The notes under the pieces were generated by a model, which ran no database searches, was not told the origin of the DNA, and saw nothing but the letters and a program-made list of their open reading frames with translations. A program made the translations under genes and the position numbers. Below, piece by piece: positions 16,635-26,048 of a stretch of 64,000 bases of DNA. Numbering within the stretch: position 1 is the stretch's first letter; each line of letters opens with the position of its first letter. The DNA is from Fidelibacterota bacterium (GTDB lineage Bacteria; Fidelibacterota; Marinisomatia; SCGC-AAA003-L08; TS1B11), in assembly GCA_004124875.1 (NCBI GenBank), contig SCKJ01000004.1:124001-188000 (forward strand), written 5' to 3'.

Positions 16635-18238
16635 TGCCGCTGATAAAGATTGACGGCCAGGAACTGGAGGTGGAAGCCGGGTCGCGGCTGCTGGATGTGG
16701 CGCTGGAGGCGGGCATTGAGGTGCCGCATTATTGCTACCATCCGGCCCTTTCGGTGGTGGGCAGCTGTAGACTGTGCATGGTGGAAGTGGAAGGCATGCC
16801 CAAGCTGCAGACGGCCTGCTCCACCCCTATTGGCGAAGCCCCGCCGGACCGCAAAGTGGACGGCAAGTATGATATGGTGGTCCATACCGATACCGATAAA
16901 GTCGTCGCGGGACAGAAGCTTGTGCTTGAGTTTCTGCTGCTCAATCACCCTCTCGATTGCCCCGTATGCGACCAGGCCGGGGAGTGCGGCCTGCAGGATT
17001 ATTCCTTCAAGTTTGGCAACGCGCACAGCCGGTTCGATGAAGATAAACGGGTCCGGGCGGCAGAGGAGCTCGGCAGCGGCGTCGCCATTAACCAGAACCG
17101 CTGCATCATGTGCACCCGCTGCGTCCGCTTTACCCAGGAGATTACCGGCACCAACGAGCTCTATGTGCACGGCCGGGGCTACGACACCAAAATAGCCATT
17201 TTCGATGGCCTGCCGCTGGACAATCCGCTCTCCGGCAATGTGGCCGACATCTGCCCGGTGGGCGCCCTGCTGCTGAAAGACTACATGCACACGACGCGTG
17301 TCTGGCACCTTTCCCATACCGAGTCGGCCTGTGTGGAGTGCTCCTCGGGGTGCAGCATTACCGTGGACGCCACCGACAATGTCGTGCGCCGCATCGTCAG
17401 CCGGAGGAACGATCAGGCCAACGGCCACTTTATCTGCGATTTCGGCCGCTACAGTTTTCACAAATATGAACGGAGTGAATTTAAGGAACCGATGCGCAAA
17501 ACGCCCGGTTCCGGCTGGGAAATGATCCCCTGGAGGCAGGCTTACCAGCTGATTGCGGACAAAGTGGCCGCCGGTGGAGGCCCCGGCGCGGTCAAGGCCC
17601 TCGCCTCGCCGACCCTGCCCAACGAGCCCAACTATATTCTGGGCCAGTTTATGGGCCGCTTGAGTGACCGCAAAAATATCGCCCTGTTGCCGGTGACGCA
17701 GCTCAGTGATATGGAATTTCCCGGCGGCTTCAGGATCAGCGGCGATAAGGGCGGTAATTCGCGAGGCGCGCGGGACGTGATTCCCGCCCTGGCGGCCAGT
17801 GTTAAAGCGCTGCACAAAACGGACACGGGCGTGATCATCATTCTCGATGGCGATGGCCGGGCAGAAATGAAAGGTGACCTGACCCGGCTTATGGCGGCGG
17901 CCCAATTTTCCGTCGTGGTGGCCTGCATGCCCAGCGAAGTGACCCAGAATGCCGACCTGGTGCTGCCTATCGCTGCGCCCTACGCCAGGGAAGGCACATT
18001 TACCAATGATCAGGGTCTGGTGCAGTGGTTGCAACCGGCGCTGCATCCTCCCGATGATGTGCGAGCCGACTGGCAGGTGGTGGCCGAACTGGGCCAGCAG
18101 CTCACCGGCGAAGACCACCTGTACTCCTACGCGGGCGATGTGACCTGGAAAATTACCCAGACCACTGTCGGATACGGCCAGATTACCCGTTTCCGGCTGG
18201 GCAAATTGGGACAGTTTACCGCGAGTGCGGCGGGATGA
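16634..18238 (+). CDS. nuoG: NADH-quinone oxidoreductase subunit G, short form
   Basis: 534 aa Fe-S subunit. In order: [2Fe-2S] N1b (CYHPALSVVGSCRLC and ACSTP), the His-ligated N5 motif HPLDCPVCDQAGECGLQD, N4 (CIMCTRC and ICPVGAL), and then CVECSSGC followed 27 residues later by Cys, an exact CxxCxxxCx27C motif for the off-path cluster N7. The molybdopterin-oxidoreductase-like part is only about 300 residues, against over 500 in E. coli (908 aa protein). The reading frame is intact, so this is a compact form, not a break. Confidence 0.93.
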   Translation: MPLIKIDGQELEVEAGSRLLDVALEAGIEVPHYCYHPALSVVGSCRLCMVEVEGMPKLQTACSTPIGEAPPDRKVDGKYDMVVHTDTDKVVAGQKLVLEFLLLNHPLDCPVCDQAGECGLQDYSFKFGNAHSRFDEDKRVRAAEELGSGVAINQNRCIMCTRCVRFTQEITGTNELYVHGRGYDTKIAIFDGLPLDNPLSGNVADICPVGALLLKDYMHTTRVWHLSHTESACVECSSGCSITVDATDNVVRRIVSRRNDQANGHFICDFGRYSFHKYERSEFKEPMRKTPGSGWEMIPWRQAYQLIADKVAAGGGPGAVKALASPTLPNEPNYILGQFMGRLSDRKNIALLPVTQLSDMEFPGGFRISGDKGGNSRGARDVIPALAASVKALHKTDTGVIIILDGDGRAEMKGDLTRLMAAAQFSVVVACMPSEVTQNADLVLPIAAPYAREGTFTNDQGLVQWLQPALHPPDDVRADWQVVAELGQQLTGEDHLYSYAGDVTWKITQTTVGYGQITRFRLGKLGQFTASAAG

Positions 18239-19257
18239 TCCCCTTCTACATCGGCGCGACGCTGGTTAAGGTGCTGGTCGTGTTCAGCGCCACATTGCTG
18301 ATGATCATGGCGATGACCCTGGCCGAGCGCAGGGTGTCGGCCTTTATGCAGTACCGGCTTGGCCCCAACAGGGTTGGCTGGGGTGGTATTCTGCAACCGG
18401 TGGCCGACGGCCTGAAATTTATTCTGAAAGAGGACATCATCCCCGACAAGGCCGACCGGCCCATCTACCTGATGGCGCCGGTGATCACCATGGTCCCGGC
18501 CCTGATGACCATGGCGGTGATCCCCTTTGGCGCGCCGCTGCAGGTGGGCGAGTATATGGTGCCGCTGCAGATTGCCGACCTCAACATCGGGCTGCTGTAC
18601 ATCCTGGCGCTCACATCCGTGGGAGTCTACGGCATCGTGCTGGCAGGCTGGGGATCGGGCAGCAAGTATCCGCTGCTGGGAGGATTGCGCTCATCGGCGC
18701 AGCTGATCAGCTACGAGCTGGCCATGGGGCTGTCGCTCATCGGAGTGATCATGATCACCGGGGGCCTCACCTTTGGGGAAATCGTGGCCTATCAGCAGGA
18801 AACGGGGTGGAACATCTGGAAGCAGCCGCTGGCGGCGCTGATATTCCTCATTGCCATTTTCGCGGAGACCAACCGGCTGCCCTTCGACATGACCGAGGCG
18901 GAACAGGAACTGGTAGGCGGCTACCACACCGAGTACTCGAGCTTCAAGTTTGCCATGTTTTTCATGTCGGAGTACGCCAACATGATCACCGCCTCCGCCT
19001 TTATGGTGAGCCTGTTTTTTGGCGGGTGGGATGTTCCCTTCGTGGATGAAGCGGCCCTGGGCAACCTGGGTGTGGGGTTGTCGGTGTTGGCGTTTCTGGC
19101 CAAAGTCGGCTTTTTCCTGTTCCTCTACATCTGGGTTCGTTGGACGTTCCCCCGGTTCCGTTACGACCAGCTCATGCGGCTGGGCTGGAAAGTGCTGCTG
19201 CCCCTGGCCTTGGCAAATGTATTTTTGACGGGCCTTTACCTGGTCTGGAAGGCCTGA
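18235..19257 (+). CDS. nuoH: NADH-quinone oxidoreductase subunit H (second locus)
   Basis: 340 aa membrane subunit with the standard RLGPNRVGWGG loop and the acidic ETNRLPFDMTEAEQELVGGY loop. It lacks the Gly/Lys insert of the first copy. Start ATG overlaps nuoG as ATGA. Confidence 0.95.
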   Translation: MIPFYIGATLVKVLVVFSATLLMIMAMTLAERRVSAFMQYRLGPNRVGWGGILQPVADGLKFILKEDIIPDKADRPIYLMAPVITMVPALMTMAVIPFGAPLQVGEYMVPLQIADLNIGLLYILALTSVGVYGIVLAGWGSGSKYPLLGGLRSSAQLISYELAMGLSLIGVIMITGGLTFGEIVAYQQETGWNIWKQPLAALIFLIAIFAETNRLPFDMTEAEQELVGGYHTEYSSFKFAMFFMSEYANMITASAFMVSLFFGGWDVPFVDEAALGNLGVGLSVLAFLAKVGFFLFLYIWVRWTFPRFRYDQLMRLGWKVLLPLALANVFLTGLYLVWKA

Positions 19258-19262
19258 TTCCA

Positions 19263-19799
19263 ATGGCCACCGTCGTGCGCACCTATGAGCCCGGATACTG
19301 GGACAAGTTTTACCTGCCCGCCATCGCCCGCGGGCTGCTGCTGACGCTGGTGCGCATGTTCCGCCGCAAGGACACCATCCCCTACCCCGACATAAAGTAT
19401 GTGCCTGCCGATGGGTACCGTGGGTTGCACCGGCTGAACAAGGACGAGGACGGCCGCATCAAGTGTGTGGCCTGCGAGATGTGCCAGACGGCCTGTCCCG
19501 CCCACTGCATCGATATTGTCCCGGAGCCGGCTCCCTGGGATGACGGCGGCGAGGAACGCCATCCCGCAAAATTCGAGATCGACCTGCTGAAGTGCATTTT
19601 CTGCGGCTTTTGCGAACTGGCCTGCCCCAAGGACGCCATCGAGCTGACTGAGATATACGATTATGCCAGCTTCTCCCGCGACGACCTCATCATCGACCGG
19701 GAGGGTCTGCTGAAAGTCTACGACATTACCAGTATGGGTAACATCTACGAGCGGCAAAACCGGGGTGAATCGATCCAGATAGATACGGGCAACCTGTGA
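19263..19799 (+). CDS. nuoI: NADH-quinone oxidoreductase subunit I (second locus)
   Basis: 178 aa, normal length. Two [4Fe-4S] motifs: C68/C71/C74/C78 (CVACEMCQTACP) and C111/C114/C117/C121 (CIFCGFCELACP). ATG at 19263 is five bases after nuoH; the frame is open further upstream inside nuoH but without homology. No C-terminal extension, in contrast to the first-locus copy. Confidence 0.95.
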   Translation: MATVVRTYEPGYWDKFYLPAIARGLLLTLVRMFRRKDTIPYPDIKYVPADGYRGLHRLNKDEDGRIKCVACEMCQTACPAHCIDIVPEPAPWDDGGEERHPAKFEIDLLKCIFCGFCELACPKDAIELTEIYDYASFSRDDLIIDREGLLKVYDITSMGNIYERQNRGESIQIDTGNL

Positions 19800-20299
19800 C
19801 TTCGATCCTGTTCTACATGTTCGCCAGCTTGCTCATCGGCAGTTCTCTCTTTGTGGTCTTGAACCGGAACCCCATCTACAGCGTGGTCATGCTGGTGTTT
19901 GCCTTTGCCAACCTGGCCGCCCTCTACTTTCTGCTGGAGGCCTACTTTATCGGCATTCTGCAAATCCTGGTCTACGCCGGGGCCATCATGGTGCTGTTCC
20001 TGTTCGTCGTTATGCTTTTGAATGTCGGTCCCGACCGGGCCAGACCGCAGTGGGCGGCGATGGATCGCTGGTGGTTCGGAGGCATGGTGGGCGTCGTGGG
20101 GCTCACCCTGCTTGCCCTGGTAACCCGCGGGATGGGCCCGCTGCGCTCTTCAGCTGCGGATATCGACGACGGGTTTGGGGAGATTGCACCGCTGGCCACC
20201 GATCTGTTCAGCCGCTATCTGCTGCCGTTTGAAACGGCGGCGCTGCTGCTCACCGTTGCGCTGATCGGCACCGTGTTCCTTGCCAAGCGGAGGATCTAG
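19796..20299 (+). CDS. nuoJ: NADH-quinone oxidoreductase subunit J (second locus)
   Basis: 167 aa membrane subunit with the family's [20 protein letters not shown] segment. GTG start overlaps the nuoI stop (GTGA). It is followed after two bases by nuoK. Confidence 0.94.
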   Translation: MTSILFYMFASLLIGSSLFVVLNRNPIYSVVMLVFAFANLAALYFLLEAYFIGILQILVYAGAIMVLFLFVVMLLNVGPDRARPQWAAMDRWWFGGMVGVVGLTLLALVTRGMGPLRSSAADIDDGFGEIAPLATDLFSRYLLPFETAALLLTVALIGTVFLAKRRI

Positions 20300-20301
20300 G
20301 C

Positions 20302-20607
20302 GTGGTTGTTCCGATCCACCACGTGATTGCCATAGCGGCTATTCTGTTTACCATCGGCGTGATGGGAGTGCTGTTCCGGCGCAACGCGATTATCGTATTT
20401 ATGAGCGTGGAGATCATGCTCAACGCGGTGAACCTGGCCTTTGTCGGCTTCTCCCGTTTTCATGGGAACATAGATGGACAGATATTTGTTTTTTTCATTA
20501 TGACGCTGGCGGCCGCTGAAGTGGCGGTGGGACTGGCCATCATTATTTCCCTGTTCCGCAATTTGAGCACCACCGATATTTCTGAAATCAACCGGCTAAA
20601 ATATTAG
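20302..20607 (+). CDS. nuoK: NADH-quinone oxidoreductase subunit K (second locus)
   Basis: 101 aa, three membrane helices. Membrane glutamates E37 ([11 protein letters not shown]) and E73 ([12 protein letters not shown]) match those needed for proton pumping. GTG start; nuoL follows without any gap. Confidence 0.95.
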   Translation: MVVPIHHVIAIAAILFTIGVMGVLFRRNAIIVFMSVEIMLNAVNLAFVGFSRFHGNIDGQIFVFFIMTLAAAEVAVGLAIIISLFRNLSTTDISEINRLKY

Positions 20608-22515
20608 GTGAGCGAGCTCCTCTATCTCATCGTCCTGTTCCCGCTTATCGGCTTTTTAGTCAACGGTCTGCTCGGCAGATGGCTCACTGAGCGGCAGAGC
20701 GGGTTGGTCGCCTCGCTCACTGTGGCGGGGTCGTTCCTGATCAGCGCGTGGCTGCTGCTGGGCCTGCTGACGCTGCCGGAGCAGACCCGGCGATTGACGC
20801 AGACCCTGTTCACCTGGATACCCGTGGGCGAGCTGCAAGTGCATGTCACTTACGTGCTCGATCCGCTGTCGGCGGTCATGGTCCTGGTCATTACGGGCGT
20901 CGGGCTGCTGATTCACATCTACTCCATCGGCTACATGCGCGGCGATCCCGGCGTGCGGCGTTACTTTGCCTACTTGAACCTGTTCATGTTCATGATGCTA
21001 AACCTGGTGCTGAGCGATAACCTGGTGGTCCTGTTCCTGGGTTGGGAAGGGGTCGGGCTCTGCTCGTACCTGCTCATCGGGTTCTGGTTTTCAGATGAGT
21101 CCAAGGCCCGCGCGGGCATGAAAGCTTTCATCGTCAACCGCATAGGCGACGCCGCATTCATCATCGCCATGATCATGCTGTTCGACCGCTTTGGCACCTT
21201 GAGCATGGGTGACATTGCCTGGCTCGCGCCGGGCGTCAGCGGCGACACGCAGCTGCTGACCACCATTACCATGTTGTTGTTCATCGGCGCAGTGGGCAAG
21301 TCGGCGCAGGTGCCGCTGTACGTCTGGCTGCCCGACGCCATGGCCGGCCCGACGCCGGTATCGGCGCTGATTCATGCCGCCACCATGGTGACCGCCGGCG
21401 TTTACCTCATCGCGCGCAACGCAGCGCTGTTCTCCCTGGCCCCTGTAACGATGGCCACGATCGCCATTGTGGGCGTCATTACGGCCCTCTTCGCAGCCAC
21501 CATTGCCGTTACCCAGAACGACATCAAAAAGGTGCTGGCGTACTCGACTATCAGTCAACTCGGGTACATGTTTATGGCTCTGGGAACGGGGGCGTTTGGC
21601 GCGGCGGTGTTCCATCTGATGACCCACGCCTTCTTCAAGGCGTTGCTGTTTCTGGGGGCAGGCAGCGTGATTCACGGCATGGGCGACGAGCAGGATATGC
21701 GCAAGATGGGCAATTTGCGCCACTCGATGCCCATCACCTTTGGCGTGATGCTGGTGGGCGTCCTGGCCATATCGGGCATCCCCGGGCTGTCGGGATTTTT
21801 CAGCAAGGACGAAATTCTGTGGGCCGCATTTGAGCATGGCGGCGGCGTCAATCTGATCTACCTGGCCGGTTTGCTCACCGCCGGACTGACGGCCTTCTAC
21901 ATGTCGCGCATGCTGTTCTTGACATTTTTCGGGCAGAGCCGCTGGGCAGACGGGAAACAGCCCCATGAAGCCCCAAGCGTCATGACGGTGCCGCTCATCA
22001 TCCTGGCGTTTCTAGCCATAGCCGGTGGCTATCTGGGCGTGCCCGAGGCGCTGGGCGGCCATAACCTGCTGCATCATTTTCTCTCTCCGGTCCTGAGCGC
22101 CACGGCGGCGGGGGGCCACATGGCCAATGAAGCCGTTGAAATGCTGCTGATGCTGATATCGGTCGGTGTGGCCGGGTCGGGAATATACCTCGCCTTCCGC
22201 ATCTATATCGATAAGCCGGAAACGGCCGTCACGTTGCAGGAGAAGTTTCCTCTGTTGCACAGACTGTCGGCCAACAAGTTTTACGTCGACGAGCTTTACC
22301 GGGCGATCATCATCCGGCCCTTTGAGATGGTGTCGGAGCTTTTTTGGAAAGGCCTTGACGTGAAGATCATCGATGCGGCGGTAAACGGGGCGGGCCGGGC
22401 GTTGTCGAATATAGGGGGCGCCGTGCGGATGATCCAGACCGGGCGGTTGCAGCACTACGCCTCCATGCTGCTGCTGGGGGTGGCCTTTATCCTGATTATG
22501 ATCATGGCCAGTTGA
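20608..22515 (+). CDS. nuoL: NADH-quinone oxidoreductase subunit L (second locus)
   Basis: 635 aa antiporter-like subunit. It carries LGWEGVGLCSYLLIGFWF, with the TM5 Glu, and GAVGKSAQVPLYVWLPDAMA followed by TPVSALIHAATMVTAGVYL. The C-terminal lateral helix contains the usual NKFYVDELYRAIII. GTG start is directly adjacent to the nuoK stop. Confidence 0.95.
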   Translation: MSELLYLIVLFPLIGFLVNGLLGRWLTERQSGLVASLTVAGSFLISAWLLLGLLTLPEQTRRLTQTLFTWIPVGELQVHVTYVLDPLSAVMVLVITGVGLLIHIYSIGYMRGDPGVRRYFAYLNLFMFMMLNLVLSDNLVVLFLGWEGVGLCSYLLIGFWFSDESKARAGMKAFIVNRIGDAAFIIAMIMLFDRFGTLSMGDIAWLAPGVSGDTQLLTTITMLLFIGAVGKSAQVPLYVWLPDAMAGPTPVSALIHAATMVTAGVYLIARNAALFSLAPVTMATIAIVGVITALFAATIAVTQNDIKKVLAYSTISQLGYMFMALGTGAFGAAVFHLMTHAFFKALLFLGAGSVIHGMGDEQDMRKMGNLRHSMPITFGVMLVGVLAISGIPGLSGFFSKDEILWAAFEHGGGVNLIYLAGLLTAGLTAFYMSRMLFLTFFGQSRWADGKQPHEAPSVMTVPLIILAFLAIAGGYLGVPEALGGHNLLHHFLSPVLSATAAGGHMANEAVEMLLMLISVGVAGSGIYLAFRIYIDKPETAVTLQEKFPLLHRLSANKFYVDELYRAIIIRPFEMVSELFWKGLDVKIIDAAVNGAGRALSNIGGAVRMIQTGRLQHYASMLLLGVAFILIMIMAS

Positions 22516-24089
22516 TGCCACTGCTGCCCAACCTCATCAGCCTGACTATCTTCACCCCCCTTGTGGGGGCCGCGCTGTTGATGCTGGTTAAGGCCGACCA
22601 ACAGAAACGGATTCGCCAGGTTGCCCTGGGCACGGCGCTGGTTACGTTTCTCTTTTCCTACCTCATTTTCCTCGGATTCAGGCCGGCAGACGGCTTTCAG
22701 TTTGTGGAGCAGGCGGCGTGGATTCCCGGTTACGGCATCAGTTATCATGTCGGAGTGGACGGTATCAGCCTGCTGCTGGTGATGCTGACCACTTTCCTTG
22801 TGCCCATCGCCATTCTCTCAAGTTACGAGGCCATTTCAGGGGCGCGCCTGAAGGGGTTCATGATGGTGATGCTGCTGCTGGAGACCGGCATTGTTGGCGT
22901 CTTCATGGCGCTGGACCTGTTCCTGTTTTACATCTTCTGGGAAGCCATGCTGATCCCCATGTACCTGCTTATCGGCATCTGGGGGGGCGAGGGGCGCCTG
23001 TATGCCTCCATCAAGTTTGTGCTCTACACGATGCTGGGCAGCCTGCTGATGCTGGTGGCGATTATCGCTCTGTACAACGAAGGCCACGCCCAGCTGGGCC
23101 ACTACACCACCAGCTATATCGAGCTGCTGGGGTTGAGCCTCTCCCCCGCGACGCAGACCTGGATGTTTCTGGCCTTCGGACTCAGTTTTGCCATCAAGGT
23201 GCCCCTGTTTCCGTTCCACACCTGGCTGCCCGATGCCCACGTTGAAGCCCCCACGGCCGGCTCGGTCATTCTGGCCGGGGTACTCCTGAAAATGGGGGGC
23301 TACGGCTTCCTGCGCTTCTGCCTGCCGCTGTTTCCGTTAGCCACGCGGCAGTTTGCGCCGCTGCTGGTGACGATGGCCGTGATTGGCATCATCTACGGGG
23401 CCATGCTTGCGCTGGTGCAGACCGACATGAAAAAACTGGTCGCCTATTCCAGCGTCAGTCACCTGGGGTATGTGGTGCTGGGCATTTTCGCGCTGACTTT
23501 GACCTCCGTAACGGGGGGGCTGCTGCAAATGGTGAATCATGGCCTGGCCACCGGCGGGCTGTTTTTGCTGGTGGGCATGCTTTACGAACGGACCCATACC
23601 CGGGAAATTTCCGACTACGGCGGCATAGCGCAGCTGCTGCCCCGCTTCAGCACGGTATTTATCATTGTGGTCCTGGCCTCGGTCGGCCTGCCGGGACTCA
23701 ACAGCTTTGTGGGTGAGTTTCTCATCATCATCGGCAGCTACCCTACCCAGCCTGTAGGGGCCATTATCGCCGCGCTCGGGGTCGTATTGTCGGCCGTGTA
23801 TCTGCTGTGGCTGGTGCACCGGGTCTTTTACGGGCCGCCATCGGAAAAACTCAAGAGGATCGCTGAGGAAGCGGGCGAAATGCCGCGTGATTTAACGCGC
23901 CGGGAGTGGGCTGTCATGCTGCCCATTTTGGCGCTCATCATCTGGATAGGCGTCTATCCCAAGCCGATGTTGGAACGCATTGAACCTGCCGTTCAAAGCG
24001 TGGTGACCCAGTACTACAGCGCAATTAATACGCATCTGGCCAGTGTGGAAAGCGGGGGCATGAAACCAAACGGGGAGACCGGACAGTGA
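22515..24089 (+). CDS. nuoM: NADH-quinone oxidoreductase subunit M (second locus)
   Basis: 524 aa antiporter-like subunit, with FYIFWEAMLIPMYLLIGIWG (TM5 Glu) and IKVPLFPFHTWLPDAHVEAP. I use the ATG at 22515, which overlaps the nuoL stop as TGATG; a TTG one codon earlier is less likely. The next gene is a transporter, not nuoN. Confidence 0.95.
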   Translation: MPLLPNLISLTIFTPLVGAALLMLVKADQQKRIRQVALGTALVTFLFSYLIFLGFRPADGFQFVEQAAWIPGYGISYHVGVDGISLLLVMLTTFLVPIAILSSYEAISGARLKGFMMVMLLLETGIVGVFMALDLFLFYIFWEAMLIPMYLLIGIWGGEGRLYASIKFVLYTMLGSLLMLVAIIALYNEGHAQLGHYTTSYIELLGLSLSPATQTWMFLAFGLSFAIKVPLFPFHTWLPDAHVEAPTAGSVILAGVLLKMGGYGFLRFCLPLFPLATRQFAPLLVTMAVIGIIYGAMLALVQTDMKKLVAYSSVSHLGYVVLGIFALTLTSVTGGLLQMVNHGLATGGLFLLVGMLYERTHTREISDYGGIAQLLPRFSTVFIIVVLASVGLPGLNSFVGEFLIIIGSYPTQPVGAIIAALGVVLSAVYLLWLVHRVFYGPPSEKLKRIAEEAGEMPRDLTRREWAVMLPILALIIWIGVYPKPMLERIEPAVQSVVTQYYSAINTHLASVESGGMKPNGETGQ

Positions 24090-25570
24090 TATTAAACCGA
24101 TATGAACGAGCTACCCCTTTGAGGTGGCTGACGCGAGCAGCCGCCCTGCTGGCGCTGTCCATTCCGGCCGTGGCATTTTCCGCTGAAGGCGGCGGCGGAT
24201 CCTTGGGCGCAGACCTGCCGCTGTGGAGCGTCCTGCCGTTCGTGGGGATACTGCTCTCCATTGCCATCATGCCGCTGGTGGCGCCGCATATCTGGCACAG
24301 TCACTTCGGCAAGATCGCCGGGGCGTGGGCGATCCTGCTGGCCGTGCCGTTCCTCGTGGCCTACAAAGGGGCGGCCATGTTGGAGATAAATCATATCATC
24401 CTCATCGACTACATCCCTTTCATTATCGTCTTGTGGGGCCTGTTTACCATCAGCGGGGGCATTGTGCTCAAAGGCCGCCTGGTCGGCACCCCCATCGTGA
24501 ATACGGCCTTACTGCTGGTGGGCACTGTGCTGGCCAGTTGGGTCGGCACCACCGGAGCGGCCATGTTGCTCATCCGGCCGATCATCCGCGCCAACGCCTG
24601 GCGGACCCACAAGCAACATGTGATCATCTTCTTCATTTTCCTGGTGGCCAATATTGGCGGCGCGCTGACGCCACTGGGTGACCCACCGCTGTTCCTCGGC
24701 TTCATTCACGGGGTGCCCTTCTTCTGGACCCTGGGCCTGTTTTTCCCCATGATTACGGTAGTGGCGCTGTTGCTGGTCGTATTTTATCTGCTTGACGGCT
24801 ACCTGTTAAAAAAGGACACCGAATCTCCACCTCATATGGGCGGTCCCAATGAGCCGTTGTCCATCGCCGGCGCCCACAACTTTATTTTTATTGCCGGAAT
24901 TCTGTTGCTGGTGCTCTTTAGCGGCAGCGTAGAAATGTCCGAGATTACCATTCTGGGAGTGCACGTGGCGTGGCAGGATATCATCCGCAACTTCGGTATC
25001 GTCCTCATGGGCTGGCTTTCGCTGAAGACCACCTCCAGGGAGCTGCGCCATGCCAACGGCTTTAACTGGGACCCGATTCTGGAAGTGGCCTACCTGTTCG
25101 CCGGCATCTTCATCACCATTATCCCGGCTCTGGCCATGCTCAAGGCCGGCTCGAACGGCGCCATGGCGTTCATTGTAAATAATGTTAATGAGCCGTGGCA
25201 ATATTTCTGGGTCACGGGCATCCTCAGCAGTTTTCTCGACAACGCGCCGACCTACCTTACATTCTTCAACACCGCGCTGGGCAAGCTGCACCTGAGTGAG
25301 GCGGAAATCTCCGCGTTTCTTGCCTCGGGCCAGGTGGCTGCCGGTAAGCAGGCGAGCCTTGACTCCTTTGAGACTCTCCTGAAGGCTATTTCGATGGGGG
25401 CGGTGTTTATGGGCGCCAACACTTACATTGGCAATGCGCCGAACTTCATGGTGCGGGCCATTGCCGAGGAAAACCATATCCCCATGCCCAGTTTCTTTGG
25501 ATTTATGCTTTGGTCGGTGGTCATTCTGATGCCTGTGTTTTTTGTCATAACGTTCATTTTTTTGAGGTAG
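24086..25570 (+). CDS. CitMHS/ArsB-superfamily ion transporter (putative Na+/H+ antiporter type)
   Basis: 494 aa with about 11 membrane helices. It begins with a likely signal sequence (Arg-rich start, hydrophobic stretch, AFSA near residue 32). The motif GGALTPLGDPPLFLGFIHGV and a second half-repeat containing SSFLDNAPTYLTFFN are typical of the CitMHS-like proteins that are often annotated as sodium:proton antiporters or citrate transporters. The substrate cannot be told from sequence. GTG start overlaps the nuoM stop (GTGA), so it is built into the complex I operon between nuoM and nuoN. Confidence 0.8.
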   Translation: MILNRYERATPLRWLTRAAALLALSIPAVAFSAEGGGGSLGADLPLWSVLPFVGILLSIAIMPLVAPHIWHSHFGKIAGAWAILLAVPFLVAYKGAAMLEINHIILIDYIPFIIVLWGLFTISGGIVLKGRLVGTPIVNTALLLVGTVLASWVGTTGAAMLLIRPIIRANAWRTHKQHVIIFFIFLVANIGGALTPLGDPPLFLGFIHGVPFFWTLGLFFPMITVVALLLVVFYLLDGYLLKKDTESPPHMGGPNEPLSIAGAHNFIFIAGILLLVLFSGSVEMSEITILGVHVAWQDIIRNFGIVLMGWLSLKTTSRELRHANGFNWDPILEVAYLFAGIFITIIPALAMLKAGSNGAMAFIVNNVNEPWQYFWVTGILSSFLDNAPTYLTFFNTALGKLHLSEAEISAFLASGQVAAGKQASLDSFETLLKAISMGAVFMGANTYIGNAPNFMVRAIAEENHIPMPSFFGFMLWSVVILMPVFFVITFIFLR

Positions 25571-25574
25571 ACCC

Positions 25575-26048
25575 ATGTTCGCTAATATTGTCTGTGCCAC
25601 CGATTTAAGTCCCCGCTCGCATGCCGCCCTGGAAACGGCCGTGCAGATGGCCTTCCGCCACGGGGCCCTGCTGACGGTGCTGAATGTGCATGAAGAGTTT
25701 CTCGATAAAACCGAAATGGTCATGTTGAGAGTCAGCGTGGCCCATATGCAGGAGCATTTCCGCGAAATAGCCATCAGCGCCAAGGCGAAAATGGCCGCAG
25801 AGATCGCTTCCGTGGGCGTGGATGACCTGCGAGTCGACTACTTGCTGCGGGAAGGGAAAGCCGCTGACGTCATCTTAAAAACGGTGGAGGCCATTGATCG
25901 TAAAAGCGACCATCCGGGGTCAACGCTCCTGGTAATGGGCTCCAACGGACGAGACTCTCTCAAAGATCAGATATTAGGGTCGGTGGCCGAACGTATTGTC
26001 CGTCACTGCTCAACGCCGGTGATGGTCATTCCCTATCTCATGAGTTAG
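25575..26048 (+). CDS. Universal stress protein, UspA family
   Basis: 157 aa, Rossmann-like USP domain. It ends with the ATP-binding pattern MGSNGRDSLKDQILGSVAE (G-2x-G-9x-GS) and RHCSTPVMVIP. It lies four bases after the transporter and directly abuts nuoN. USP proteins sometimes regulate neighbouring transporters through ATP or AMP binding; a similar role here is inference from position. Confidence 0.87.
   Translation: MFANIVCATDLSPRSHAALETAVQMAFRHGALLTVLNVHEEFLDKTEMVMLRVSVAHMQEHFREIAISAKAKMAAEIASVGVDDLRVDYLLREGKAADVILKTVEAIDRKSDHPGSTLLVMGSNGRDSLKDQILGSVAERIVRHCSTPVMVIPYLMS

Noticed and set aside
16634..18238. nuoG as a truncated pseudogene because it is short
   Set aside because: All cluster ligands are present, the frame is intact and nuoH overlaps its stop by four bases as in the rest of the operon.
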